A stretch of 34,832 nt of DNA from a bacterium (GCA_030431515.1 JAUIIX010000035.1:1-34832); one strand, 5' to 3'; positions 26,744 through 34,591 are shown, numbered from the stretch's first letter. The notes: generated by a model not told the origin, from the letters alone. A program made the numbers and translations.

Positions 26744-26787
26744 GGGTGATAAAGAAAATTGTAGTGAGGGTGATAAAGAAAATTGAA
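26740..26787 (+). repeat. 24-bp direct tandem duplication at the hutI stop codon
   Basis: Two adjacent 24-bp units (26740-26763 and 26764-26787), each beginning GTGAGGGTGATAAAGAAAAT, differ only at their ends (TTGTA versus TTGAA). Unit 1 includes the hutI TGA. The next sequence, GTGAACGC, starts the palindrome, so the duplication borders that element. Confidence 0.9.
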
Positions 26788-26812
26788 GTGAACGCAAATT
26801 TGCGTTCACTAT
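26785..26812. repeat. 28-bp palindrome between convergent hutI and mreC
   Basis: The inner 24 bp are perfectly palindromic (AGTGAACGC...GCGTTCACT around AAATTT). ATATTTTT follows on the plus strand. The minus-strand exit has CAATTTTC. Between two converging genes, with the mreC stop only 4 nt away, it is well placed to act as a bidirectional terminator. Confidence 0.9.
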
Positions 26813-26816
26813 ATTT

Positions 26817-27662
26817 TTAATTATTAATATTTAATCTTTTTTCAAGTTGTCTAATTAAACTATCCATTTCAATATTTGGTAATTCCTTTACTACAAAAAC
26901 TTGTGTTAAACTATTATAATTCACGTAGGGTTTAACTCTAATATCTAAGAAAAGTGAATTTTTAGATTTATTCATATAGCTAATTTCACCAATTGGAATG
27001 CCTTCTGGATATCTATTTGAATAATTTGAAGTTGTAATTAAATCGCCCACTTCTACATCATAAGAATTAGGAATATTCGTAAGTAAATATTCTTCACCAC
27101 CTTCCCACTCTATCAAACCATAAACTGAAGTTCTTAGAACTTGTGCCGCTATTTTAGTATCTCTATTTTTTAACGATTCAACAATTGAATAATTTTCAGA
27201 AGTCAGAATAACAGTTCCAACTAAACCAGCATCAGTCCTAACAGGCATATTTCTTTCGATACCATCCTTTTTACCAACACTAATAGATAAATACATTTTG
27301 AAATTATATTGAGAAAAGCCATTAACTTCAGCCGGGATAATGTCTTTATCATAAGTTTCTTGGAATCCAATGATACCTCTCAACCTATCATTTTCCGCAA
27401 TTGCTTTTCTATTTTTAATTAATTCGTCAGAGAGTTGTAAATTATATTCACGGAGAGCTTCATTTTCAGCTTCAATTGAAGAGCTATTTGCTAAGAAAGG
27501 AGCAATATCTTGTAAAGCAACAATTTGGCTAATTAGAAAAAGTCTAAATCCGCTAATTTTGTTAGTATTTCCAAAATTTAGCATAGCCATAGAGATAATT
27601 ATTAGTACTAAGAATATAAAGTAATCTTTATATTTATTTAATATCTCTGTAAAATTGGTCAT
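26817..27662 (-). CDS. mreC: Rod shape-determining protein MreC
   Basis: A bitopic inner-membrane protein (281 aa) linking cytoplasmic MreB to periplasmic cell-wall synthases. It has a short cytoplasmic tail, a transmembrane helix (about residues 14-35), a coiled coil (about 60-100, SSIEAENEALREYNLQLSDELIKN) and the beta-barrel pair typical of MreC. These include the AEVNGFSQYNFKMYLSISVGKKDGIERNMPV, GLVGTVI and GLIEWEGGEEYLLTNIPNSYDVEVGDLITTS stretches and the ending VFVVKELP. It follows mreB by 3 nt, so the two are cotranscribed. mreD, penicillin-binding protein 2 and rodA, which usually follow, are absent: a palindrome and the convergent hutI come next. Confidence 0.93.
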   Translation of the reverse strand: MTNFTEILNKYKDYFIFLVLIIISMAMLNFGNTNKISGFRLFLISQIVALQDIAPFLANSSSIEAENEALREYNLQLSDELIKNRKAIAENDRLRGIIGFQETYDKDIIPAEVNGFSQYNFKMYLSISVGKKDGIERNMPVRTDAGLVGTVILTSENYSIVESLKNRDTKIAAQVLRTSVYGLIEWEGGEEYLLTNIPNSYDVEVGDLITTSNYSNRYPEGIPIGEISYMNKSKNSLFLDIRVKPYVNYNSLTQVFVVKELPNIEMDSLIRQLEKRLNINN

Positions 27663-27665
27663 TTA

Positions 27666-28691
27666 TCAAAATCTTGTACTTTTAATTAATACATCAGAAT
27701 ACTCAGAAAGATTTTCTAATACTTTACCAGCACCTCTAACTACTGCTAATAATGGTTCTTCAGCAACATGGACAGGAAGTTGAGTTTCAATTCTAAGTTT
27801 TTCGTCTAATCCTTTTAATAAAGCTCCTCCACCTGTAAGCATTATACCTCTATCATAAATGTCAGCAGATAATTCAGGCGGAGTAATCTCTAATAAGTTT
27901 AATACTTCTCTAACAATCAAAGCGATTGGTTTTTCTAATGCTTCACGAATATCAACCGATGATACTTGAATCATTTTAGGAACACTATTAAGTAAATCCC
28001 TACCTTTCACTTCAATCTCGATTTCTTCGGCAAGCGGAACAGCAGATCCTACTTCACATTTAATAGACTCAGCAGTTCTATCACCAATCAATAAATTATG
28101 ATCATTTTTGAAATACTCAAAAACGGCTTGTGTTAATTCATCGCCTGCAACTCTAAAAGAATTATCTTTAACAATACCAGATAATGCAATAACTGCTATT
28201 TCAGTAGTACCACCACCAATATCAACAATCATATTACCAAGAGAATCTTGCACATCAAGCCCAACGCCGATAGCAGAAGCCATTGGCTCAGCAAGAAGAT
28301 GAACTTCTTTTGCACCTGCGTGTTCACAGCTATCTCTAACTGCTCTTTTTTCAACTTCGGTTAGTCCAGAAGGCACAGAAACAACCATTCTACGAGCTGG
28401 TTGCCAAGACATTGAAATCTTCCTTATAAAAGCTCTGATCATACCTTCAGTAATCTCAAAATTTGCAATAGCACCATCAGATAATGGTCTTACAATTTCG
28501 ATATCCTTGTGAGTTTTGCCGAGCATCGCCTTTGCATCATGCCCAATAGCAATAATATTTTTTGAACTTTTGTTATAAGCTACTATCGAGGGTTCATTCA
28601 AAACAATACCCTTATTCTTCATCCAAATAAGTGTATTTGCAGTGCCTAAATCCATAGCTACGTCGTTTGAAAAAAAGTTGAATAATCCCAT
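27666..28691 (-). CDS. mreB: Rod shape-determining protein MreB (bacterial actin)
   Basis: An actin-fold ATPase (341 aa, normal length) that forms membrane-bound filaments guiding lateral cell-wall synthesis. Clear family elements are the phosphate-1 loop DLGTANTLIW, VVSVPSGLTEVEKRAV, the phosphate-2 loop IVDIGGGTTEIAVIALSGIV, RVAGDELTQAVFEYF and the adenosine motif LTGGGALLKGLDE. The N-terminal GLFNFFSNDVAM corresponds to the usual membrane-contact region. It is the first gene of an mreB-mreC pair, separated from upstream dapA by a terminator and a promoter-like TAATTTTG. Confidence 0.98.
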   Translation of the reverse strand: MGLFNFFSNDVAMDLGTANTLIWMKNKGIVLNEPSIVAYNKSSKNIIAIGHDAKAMLGKTHKDIEIVRPLSDGAIANFEITEGMIRAFIRKISMSWQPARRMVVSVPSGLTEVEKRAVRDSCEHAGAKEVHLLAEPMASAIGVGLDVQDSLGNMIVDIGGGTTEIAVIALSGIVKDNSFRVAGDELTQAVFEYFKNDHNLLIGDRTAESIKCEVGSAVPLAEEIEIEVKGRDLLNSVPKMIQVSSVDIREALEKPIALIVREVLNLLEITPPELSADIYDRGIMLTGGGALLKGLDEKLRIETQLPVHVAEEPLLAVVRGAGKVLENLSEYSDVLIKSTRF

Positions 28692-28729
28692 TTGTTGATT
28701 AACGATTAGAATTGTGAAGTATTAACTTA

Positions 28730-28737
28730 CAAAATTA
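28730..28737 (-). promoter_or_regulatory. Possible -7 element before mreB
   Basis: On the minus strand this is TAATTTTG, matching TAnnTTTG, 39 nt upstream of the mreB ATG. It lies downstream of the dapA terminator as expected for an independent mreBC promoter. No clear -33 TTTG is seen. Confidence 0.4.
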
Positions 28738-28812
28738 CTAATTTAATTTGAGAATTTAACATTTCTTTAAATTTTAATTTGAATAAATATTTTTTAGTAC
28801 TAATTTTTAAAT

Positions 28813-28838
28813 AAAAAAAGCTGAACAAATGCCCAGCT
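28813..28838 (-). terminator. Rho-independent terminator after dapA
   Basis: On the minus strand AGCTG (28838-28834) pairs with CAGCT (28823-28819) around a 10-nt loop, followed by a run of seven T. It ends the cdsA - dapA transcript before mreB. Confidence 0.75.
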
Positions 28839-28865
28839 ATTCAAATAAAATATTTAATTCACTAA

Positions 28866-29756
28866 TTAAATTATCTTTGCTTTACGCAATGCTTTTTCTA
28901 ATTTTTTTCTATTATCTTGATGAATTGGGAACATAGGAGAACGATAATTCTCTTCAATTTTACCCATAATAGCTAAAGCAGCTTTCACTGGAATAGGATT
29001 TGACTCAATAAAATTCATCTGAATTAAATCGAATAATTTATAGTGCATTCTTGCAGCAGTTTTGATATTACCTTTTAAAGCATGGCTAACTGCTTCTGAG
29101 AATTGTTTAGGAGCATAGTTTGGAATAACACCAATAACACCATCAGCACCCATAGCAATCAAAGGAATAGTCAAAGAATCTTCCCCAGACAGCACATAAA
29201 AGTCTTTTGGTCTTTTATTTATTATTTCCATCACCTGATCCATATTACCAGACGCTTCTTTAGTCGCAATAATATTAGGACAATCTTTAGCAAGTTTTAA
29301 TTGAACTTCTGCCTGCATATTTACACCAGATCTACCTGGAACATTATATAATATTTGAGGAATATCTACAGCATCAGCAATTTGCTTATAATGATAATAT
29401 AAACCTTCTTGAGTTGGCTTATTGTAATAAGGGCAAACTAATAAAAGTGCATCTGCACCAGCTTCTTTTGCGATAAGTGATAAATCAATAGTAGCTGCAG
29501 TATCGTTTGAGCCAGTTCCAGCAATTATCTGAGTTCTACCTCTTGCATGTTCAACTGCTAAAACAATAAGAGCTATTTTCTCTTTAGTTGACATTGTGGC
29601 ACTTTCACCAGTAGATCCACAAATCACGATACCATCAATACCATTTTCAATTTGAAAATCTATCAACTCTTTCACTTTGTCAAAGTCTATAGTTAAGTCC
29701 TTTTTGAAAGGAGTAACTAATGCAGTATAAGTTCCATTTAGTACTAATCCAGGCAT
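28866..29756 (-). CDS. dapA: 4-hydroxy-tetrahydrodipicolinate synthase
   Basis: This enzyme condenses pyruvate with aspartate semialdehyde at the entry to diaminopimelate and lysine synthesis. It is a class I aldolase TIM barrel of 296 residues. The signatures are GTYTALVTPF at the N-terminus, GSTGES (pyruvate carboxylate binding), Tyr137 in LYNVPGRSG and Schiff-base Lys166 in IIATKEASGN, followed by SGEDSLTIPLIAMGADGVIGV. ATG at 29756, with AGG 9 nt upstream, gives the normal family N-terminus; a TTG at 29765 is the alternative. Related aldolases such as N-acetylneuraminate lyase are less likely, given the length and motifs. A terminator lies 28 nt after the stop. Confidence 0.95.
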   Translation of the reverse strand: MPGLVLNGTYTALVTPFKKDLTIDFDKVKELIDFQIENGIDGIVICGSTGESATMSTKEKIALIVLAVEHARGRTQIIAGTGSNDTAATIDLSLIAKEAGADALLLVCPYYNKPTQEGLYYHYKQIADAVDIPQILYNVPGRSGVNMQAEVQLKLAKDCPNIIATKEASGNMDQVMEIINKRPKDFYVLSGEDSLTIPLIAMGADGVIGVIPNYAPKQFSEAVSHALKGNIKTAARMHYKLFDLIQMNFIESNPIPVKAALAIMGKIEENYRSPMFPIHQDNRKKLEKALRKAKII

Positions 29757-29812
29757 AATATTCAACCTAATTTAAAAAAAGTTTTTTTAATTCATTATTT
29801 ATAAAGGCAATA

Positions 29813-29846
29813 TAAGAGTTTTATTTTTAAAAAACAAAAACTCTTA
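29813..29846. repeat. Inverted repeat upstream of dapA
   Basis: TAAGAGTTTT (29813-29822) and AAAACTCTTA (29837-29846) are perfect 10-bp inverted arms around an AT loop, between the lipoprotein stop and dapA. Neither strand has a long T run directly after the stem in the gene direction, so it may be a weak terminator, an operator or an mRNA stem. Confidence 0.6.
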
Positions 29847-29870
29847 AAAAAAATTATTGTAATCTAAAAA

Positions 29871-30176
29871 TTATTCTCTACCCATCGAATCTTTTAATTG
29901 TTTAATAGAATCTCTTAAACCCTGCATTCTATTAAAAAATCTCTCTCTATCTTCCATTAATTCAAACATTAAATTTCTGAATTTCTTCTCACTTAAATCT
30001 CTACTTGCTAAAATAGAATCAATACTATTTTTAGCTAATATAGAATCAATACTAAATTCACGAGCAATTAAAATATCTTTATATGTTTCAAAAAATTCTT
30101 CGTATTTTTTATCATCTGTATTACAAGAGAATAAGAAGAATGTAATTACACTTATTATTATTATTTTAGAACGCAT
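29871..30176 (-). CDS. Small hypothetical lipoprotein
   Basis: A 101-residue protein that I do not recognise as a named family. The N-terminus MRSKIIIISVITFFLFSC is a lipoprotein signal with lipobox LFSC (Cys18). The mature part is highly charged and probably helical or coiled-coil, with a short internal duplication (SIDSILAKN / SIDSILASR) and an ending of LRDSIKQLKDSMGRE. The ATG at 30176 is chosen because it starts the signal peptide directly; longer in-frame starts would place extra residues before it. It overlaps the end of the DUF2142-like gene by 11 bp, suggesting translational coupling. Confidence 0.75.
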   Translation of the reverse strand: MRSKIIIISVITFFLFSCNTDDKKYEEFFETYKDILIAREFSIDSILAKNSIDSILASRDLSEKKFRNLMFELMEDRERFFNRMQGLRDSIKQLKDSMGRE

Positions 30177-31629
30177 AAAATAGTGCTTCCATTTCTGATA
30201 CAGCAAAAGATAACATAAACACCGCATAAAATCCAAGAATTACTGTTTGCCATTTCTCCCAAAACTCTAATTCAATTTTATTATTAAAAATAACAAATAA
30301 TAAGAAAGGTACTGCTGCTACAAAATATCTACCTTGGAATCCAAAAATAACATTAGAACCGACAGGTGAGCTAATAAAGAACCCAACTGTTACTGCTAAA
30401 AATGTAAGTAAACCTAGACTAAATATTCCATATTTTACTAATTTTGGAACTTCATATTTTGTTCCACTATCTAAAGCAGCTACTCCTATTAAAACCAAAC
30501 CATGAACAACAAAAAAACCATCAGACAAATTAGAATAAGAGTAACCAAATCTACCTATTGCACCTGCAAGCCATTCTTGTCTAAACCACATCCAGTTTTT
30601 CAAATAAAGCCCAATAAATCCAATTGGATCAGATAAAATCTCATTATTTTGTCTATATGCAGAATCAAATTTAAAATCTTTTTGGAATCCATGAACTTGC
30701 TTATATCCTTCTTTTACATCTGATAATGCAAAATTCCAAATTGAATATCCGAAATTAATTATTATTAATAAAGCTCCAAGAATAATAGCTTTAAACACCC
30801 AAGGATTAAGCGATTTATCAAACTTACCATTTGGAATAAATAAGAATATAAACGCTAATAAAAAGTAACCATTTTTAACTGTTCTTTGGAAATAAAACAA
30901 TACAATTAACCAAATTAAATCTTTTATTCCAAATTTCGCATCTTTATCAAAGATATAATACAATGCAAGTGCCATCATCAAATATGTCAAAGATGTACTC
31001 ATTACATCATAAGTAACTGATGCGGACTGGTATAAAACCATAGGAGTCAAGCCATAAAGGAAAAATACAGATTTCCAAACTGGTGTTGTTCTAATAATAA
31101 AAAACATAAAAATGATATAAAAAATCAACATCCCAATTCTACCGGCATACCCTAATTCAACTGGAGTAGTTTCTTCGGAATCAGCAATCATAATTGCTAA
31201 AGAAGCTGGAAGATATGGTACTGGAAAAGTACTCCACTGGAAATTATGTTCAAATTTCTTGTTATTTCTAAGTTGTGGAATTTTTGATAATTCTTCTACT
31301 CTTCTTTTATTTAATTTCTGTCCTTGGAAGTATGGAACCCCTTGAAATGACATTACAACAGCAGGAATATTCGCTGGAATCTCTGAGCCAACTTTTGTAG
31401 AGTCAGGGCTTAATTCTGGTACTAATCCCTCTTGAGTAATGTGATATGCTTTTAAAAAGTGTCTGTCTTCATCATTCGAGTGGAATGGTGGATTTAAATA
31501 AACGAACCACATCCCATAAATAAATGCAATGATTACAAATGTTAACTCATAAGACATTGGAAATGTAAACATTCCCTTAAATGGACTACTTTTTTTTACA
31601 ACTTGAGATTTCTTTTCTTTTTTTGACAT
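30166..31629 (-). CDS. DUF2142-like polytopic membrane protein (GT-C type)
   Basis: A 487-residue integral membrane protein with about ten or more hydrophobic helices and a long first extracytoplasmic loop after helix 1. That loop begins NPPFHSNDEDRHFLKAYHITQEGL, which resembles the PPDEPxHxxRAYxIS motif of DUF2142 proteins and acidic first-loop motifs of GT-C glycosyltransferases using polyprenyl-linked sugars. A role in envelope glycosylation is an inference. The start ATG overlaps the cdsA stop by one nucleotide (TAATG), so they are coupled. The N-terminus is Lys-rich (KKEKKSQVVKK) and cytoplasmic. Confidence 0.7.
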   Translation of the reverse strand: MSKKEKKSQVVKKSSPFKGMFTFPMSYELTFVIIAFIYGMWFVYLNPPFHSNDEDRHFLKAYHITQEGLVPELSPDSTKVGSEIPANIPAVVMSFQGVPYFQGQKLNKRRVEELSKIPQLRNNKKFEHNFQWSTFPVPYLPASLAIMIADSEETTPVELGYAGRIGMLIFYIIFMFFIIRTTPVWKSVFFLYGLTPMVLYQSASVTYDVMSTSLTYLMMALALYYIFDKDAKFGIKDLIWLIVLFYFQRTVKNGYFLLAFIFLFIPNGKFDKSLNPWVFKAIILGALLIIINFGYSIWNFALSDVKEGYKQVHGFQKDFKFDSAYRQNNEILSDPIGFIGLYLKNWMWFRQEWLAGAIGRFGYSYSNLSDGFFVVHGLVLIGVAALDSGTKYEVPKLVKYGIFSLGLLTFLAVTVGFFISSPVGSNVIFGFQGRYFVAAVPFLLFVIFNNKIELEFWEKWQTVILGFYAVFMLSFAVSEMEALFYAF

Positions 31630-32525
31630 TATAAAACAATCACTAAAATTAATAAAATGAAAGGAGAAACTGCTATTAAACTATCTACTCTATCTAATAC
31701 TCCACCATGTCCAGGTATCAGATTTGAACTATCTTTTACACCTACATCACGTTTTAATAAGGACTCGACTAAATCACCGATTTGTCCTATCGTTCCACAG
31801 ATAAATGCTATAATCAAATAGATATAATTAGCAGCAAAATCATCAGCAAAATAGAATATTGTACCTACAATAATTGCACCAATAAAACCACCAGCAGCAC
31901 CCTCGATTGTCTTTTTTGGACTAATTTTTTCGGCTAATTTATTCTTCCCAATTGCCTTTCCAACAAAGTATGCAAATGAATCGCACACCCATATACTTAC
32001 AAAAATACAAAAAAGAATTTTAGCACCAAAAAAAGATTTTATTTCTGCTAATTCTGATATGTTTTCTGAGTTAGTAATATTGCTAAATGTAGCACTAGGA
32101 TTGAGATATAAAATCAAATCATCAATTTCTCTTATGAAATAAAATGTGATAAGTGAAAATGTGATATATAAAAAGCCATGTAATCGCCCCGAAATACGAG
32201 TTAATCCCCAATTAGTATTTGACTTTAAATCAAAAAATGCATAAAAAATAGGTAATATCGGTATCACAAAAAGAAAGTAAATTAATGCTTGATTATTAAA
32301 TAGATAGTAGGCAGTCGCAAATAATATCTGCGAACTGAAAATATATAAAAATCTATAAAATAATGTTTCAGTTTTGAAACGAAGCATATTAAAATATTCA
32401 TCAATAGCAAAAGCATTTACTAAAAATAGCAATGTGTAAAAAAACCACCCACCAAACCAAATCGCTGCTATCACAAGCGGAATGCCTACAATTGCTACTA
32501 AAACTCTCTTTGTTAATTCACTCAT
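31629..32525 (-). CDS. cdsA: Phosphatidate cytidylyltransferase
   Basis: An integral membrane enzyme (298 aa) making CDP-diacylglycerol from phosphatidic acid and CTP, the branch-point of phospholipid synthesis. It has about eight hydrophobic helices. The CdsA core is DSFAYFVGKAIGKNKLAEKISPKKTIEGAAGG, then GDLVESLLKRDVGVKDSSNLIPGHGGVLDRVDSLI, which contains the PROSITE signature region with metal-binding Asp residues. It is the first gene of a coupled minus-strand set (cdsA, DUF2142-like, lipoprotein, dapA) and is divergent from the enoyl-CoA hydratase gene. Confidence 0.96.
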   Translation of the reverse strand: MSELTKRVLVAIVGIPLVIAAIWFGGWFFYTLLFLVNAFAIDEYFNMLRFKTETLFYRFLYIFSSQILFATAYYLFNNQALIYFLFVIPILPIFYAFFDLKSNTNWGLTRISGRLHGFLYITFSLITFYFIREIDDLILYLNPSATFSNITNSENISELAEIKSFFGAKILFCIFVSIWVCDSFAYFVGKAIGKNKLAEKISPKKTIEGAAGGFIGAIIVGTIFYFADDFAANYIYLIIAFICGTIGQIGDLVESLLKRDVGVKDSSNLIPGHGGVLDRVDSLIAVSPFILLILVIVL

Positions 32526-32547
32526 TTGAAAAATATTTTTGATTTTT

Positions 32548-32578
32548 TTTGTTTTAAGAAAGCATATTAATAATTTTG
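32548..32578 (+). promoter_or_regulatory. Complete Bacteroidota-type promoter for the enoyl-CoA hydratase gene
   Basis: TTTG at 32548-32551, a 19-nt spacer and TAATTTTG at 32571-32578 match the Bacteroidota -33/-7 consensus TTTG / TAnnTTTG exactly. The ATG is 52 nt further on, leaving room for a leader and the AAAAGGG ribosome-binding site (32618-32624). This is the best promoter in the window. Confidence 0.7.
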
Positions 32579-32630
32579 AACTTAAATAAAAAATTTTATC
32601 AAAAATTGTTTATAAATAAAAGGGATAAAT

Positions 32631-33392
32631 ATGAGCGAGAATGGATACGTTAAGTCAGAAATTTTAAATAATGTTGCGAGAATTGAGTTTTATCATCCGC
32701 AAAGTAATTCATTACCTTCAAAAGTTCTAAGCGAATTGGCTGAAACAATTACTTCAGTTTCCAATGACCCAAGTGTGAATGTAATTAAATTAGAATCAGC
32801 AGGAAGAAGAGCTTTTTGTGCAGGTGCATCATTTGACGAATTGATAGCAATTAATGATTTTGATAATGGAAAGAAGTTTTTCATGGGATTTGCGAATGTA
32901 ATTAATGCAATGAGAAAATCTCCTAAAATAATTGTTGTAAGTGTCCAAGGTAAAGCAGTAGGTGGCGGAGTTGGCTTAATAGCAGCCGCAGATTATGCAC
33001 TTGCAACTAAAGATTGCTCTGTTAAGTTAAGTGAACTAGCTTTAGGAATAGGACCTTTTGTAGTTGGCCCTGCAGTAGAAAGAAAAATAGGTAAATCTGC
33101 CTTTGCTCAAATGTCAATCGACTATGATTGGTATTCGGCTGAATGGGCTTTAACAAAAGGATTGTACAATCATATCTATGATAATATAGATGCTATGAAC
33201 GAACAAGTAGATGTTTTGGTAAACAAATTAGCAAATTCAAGTCAAGAAGCGATGGCTGATTTGAAAAAAGTAATTTGGGAAGGAACAGAAAATTGGGATT
33301 CATTACTTCCTGAAAGAGCCGAAATAAGTGGACGATTAGTACTTTCCGAATTTACTAAAAACTACATAGAAAACTTTAAAAATAAAAAGTAA
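32631..33392 (+). CDS. Enoyl-CoA hydratase/isomerase (crotonase) family protein
   Basis: A 253-residue crotonase-fold enzyme that acts on acyl-CoA thioesters. The two oxyanion-hole segments are present: RRAFCAGASFDEL (about 59-71) and VQGKAVGGGVGLIAAADYALA (about 104-124). The KLSELALGIGPFVVGP stretch carries a Glu typical of hydratases. The protein resembles methylglutaconyl-CoA or short-chain enoyl-CoA hydratases, but the substrate cannot be fixed from sequence. It is a single gene with its own promoter (32548-32578), a good Shine-Dalgarno AAAAGGG and a strong terminator 6 nt after the stop. Confidence 0.93.
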   Translation: MSENGYVKSEILNNVARIEFYHPQSNSLPSKVLSELAETITSVSNDPSVNVIKLESAGRRAFCAGASFDELIAINDFDNGKKFFMGFANVINAMRKSPKIIVVSVQGKAVGGGVGLIAAADYALATKDCSVKLSELALGIGPFVVGPAVERKIGKSAFAQMSIDYDWYSAEWALTKGLYNHIYDNIDAMNEQVDVLVNKLANSSQEAMADLKKVIWEGTENWDSLLPERAEISGRLVLSEFTKNYIENFKNKK

Positions 33393-33398
33393 AAATCT

Positions 33399-33429
33399 AA
33401 AGACAAGACCTAAAAAATCTTGTCTTTTT
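33399..33429 (+). terminator. Rho-independent terminator after the enoyl-CoA hydratase gene
   Basis: AAAGACAAGA (33399-33408) and TCTTGTCTTT (33418-33427) form a perfect 10-bp stem with a 9-nt loop, followed by T residues to 33429. Confidence 0.92.
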
Positions 33430-33543
33430 CTATTTAGAAAATAGCCCCGTCATTTCGAGCTTAGTCGAGAAACCCGTCATACATAGCGTCAAAAAACCAA
33501 CAAAAATGTAGAGATTTATCGTGTCTAAAACAAAACTATCAAA

Positions 33544-33571
33544 GTAGTGAACGCAAATTTGCGTTCACTAC
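33544..33571. repeat. 28-bp perfect palindrome
   Basis: This is identical to 16432-16459: arms GTAGTGAACGC / GCGTTCACTAC around AAATTT. Fragments of the TCATTTCGAGC...GTCGAGAAA and GAACTTGTTTCGGAATC type flank it at 33449 and 33617. Confidence 0.95.
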
Positions 33572-33933
33572 AGTTACATTTATAAGTATTGAGCATAGTC
33601 GAAATATCATAATTCTGAACTTGTTTCGGAATCAAGAATATAGTTGTGAACTTAATTTTGTATTTGTCAAAATTACTATTTTTTTTATTTTTTGGTTTTT
33701 GCACTTTTCTTGTAAATAGTTTTTATATCATTGCGTTACAAGGGAGAAAAAATCAGGGTCTAAAAAAAATTAGTGATTTTTTGTTTGATTTTCATGGTTT
33801 TGATTGTTTAGTCATTATTAGTTTATGTCGTTTTTATATATTATTTTCTTCTTCGTTTGTCTTTTTGGTTGTTTTTGTTTTGAAGATATGCCGAAAGAAA
33901 GCAAGAAATACACCGTCGGCAAGCCGACAACCA

Positions 33934-33981
33934 TTTTTACATTTCGACTACGCTCAATGACCGAGGGGAATTTTGAGAGAA
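33934..33981 (+). repeat. 48-bp direct repeat, copy A
   Basis: TTTTTACA, one variable base, then TTCGACTACGCTCAATGACC and GAGGGGAATTTTGAGAGAA. It matches 34380-34427 at 47 of 48 positions. Confidence 0.92.
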
Positions 33982-34087
33982 GCCCACCCTTATTCATAAT
34001 ACAATTTTTCTCTTCGCTTTGAATGACAATATTTCCAATTTTTTGTAGTGTTAATTATGTTGTTTTTTGTATTCAAATATCTATGTT

Positions 34088-34104
34088 CAACTTCTCCGAA
34101 GTTG
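34088..34104. repeat. Short hairpin repeat CAACTTC-TCC-GAAGTTG
   Basis: Perfect 7-bp arms surround a TCC loop. A second copy with the same core is at 34140-34156. Confidence 0.8.
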
Positions 34105-34139
34105 TGATATACTATTGATTTATATTTGCTATTAACATT

Positions 34140-34156
34140 AAACTTCTCCGAAGTTT
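34140..34156. repeat. Short hairpin repeat AAACTTC-TCC-GAAGTTT
   Basis: It has the same core as 34088-34104 and is followed by further T residues, so on the plus strand it also looks like a minimal terminator. Confidence 0.8.
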
Positions 34157-34217
34157 TTTAAGTAGCCATGACAAATAAATGATTTTGCGAAGAATAATGA
34201 AGGAGAGGTTTTTTTCT

Positions 34218-34244
34218 AGATTCTTCGCTTCGCTCTGAATGACG
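34218..34244 (+). repeat. Composite repeat, right-hand module only
   Basis: AGATTCTTCGCTTCGCTC followed by TGAATGACG is the right end of the composite repeat, placed just before a full copy that starts at 34251. Confidence 0.7.
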
Positions 34245-34250
34245 GGGAAT

Positions 34251-34322
34251 TCATTATCACAGATTGCACGGATTTAAAATGTTGGTAATTTAAACGAGAT
34301 ATTTCGCTTCGCTCAATATGAC
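34251..34322 (+). repeat. Composite dispersed repeat, full copy
   Basis: TCATTATCACAGATT, GCACGGATTTAAAATG, TTGGTAATTTAAAC, then GAGATATTTCGCTTCGCTC and AATATGAC, in the same module order as 21-112 and 16473-16556 (minus). Confidence 0.8.
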
Positions 34323-34379
34323 AGGCTAGTTTTTAAGAAAAACGGAATACAATCACCCCGTCGCTGACGTGACACCCCT

Positions 34380-34427
34380 TTTTTACAGTTCGACTACGCT
34401 CAATGACCGAGGGGAATTTTGAGAGAA
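34380..34427 (+). repeat. 48-bp direct repeat, copy B
   Basis: It matches 33934-33981 at 47 of 48 positions, about 446 bp apart and in the same orientation. Confidence 0.92.
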
Positions 34428-34472
34428 TATGGATTCCACGCTTTGCTCTGTATAACCTATTTTTATAGAAAA

Positions 34473-34488
34473 TTGCAGTATTTGCAGT
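34473..34488 (+). repeat. TTGCAGTA-TTTGCAGT pair, copy 1
   Basis: Two TTGCAGT heptamers 9 nt apart, start to start; the same 16-bp block recurs at 34576-34591. Confidence 0.75.
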
Positions 34489-34575
34489 TTTTTGCAATGA
34501 TTTTTTATAATATTTTATTATTTATAGCATTTTCCCTCATTGTAATTATTTAGTTTTTATGGCATTATACTAATT

Positions 34576-34591
34576 TTGCAGTATTTGCAGT
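34576..34591 (+). repeat. TTGCAGTA-TTTGCAGT pair, copy 2
   Basis: Identical to 34473-34488, 103 bp downstream and in the same orientation. Confidence 0.75.

Noticed and set aside
26488-26820. A 110-codon frame overlapping the 3' end of hutI and ending in the palindrome
   Set aside because: It lies in another frame of the well-supported hutI gene, has Lys/Arg-rich low-complexity content and ends in repeat-derived residues.
33646-33960. A 104-codon Phe-rich frame in the right-end gap
   Set aside because: The composition reflects T-rich DNA. There is no ribosome-binding site, and the C-terminal part is read from a GTCGGC hairpin and the 48-bp direct repeat.
33825-34022. A 65-codon frame overlapping the previous one
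   Set aside because: Its C-terminal half is the translated 48-bp repeat (FRLRSMTEG), with no family resemblance.
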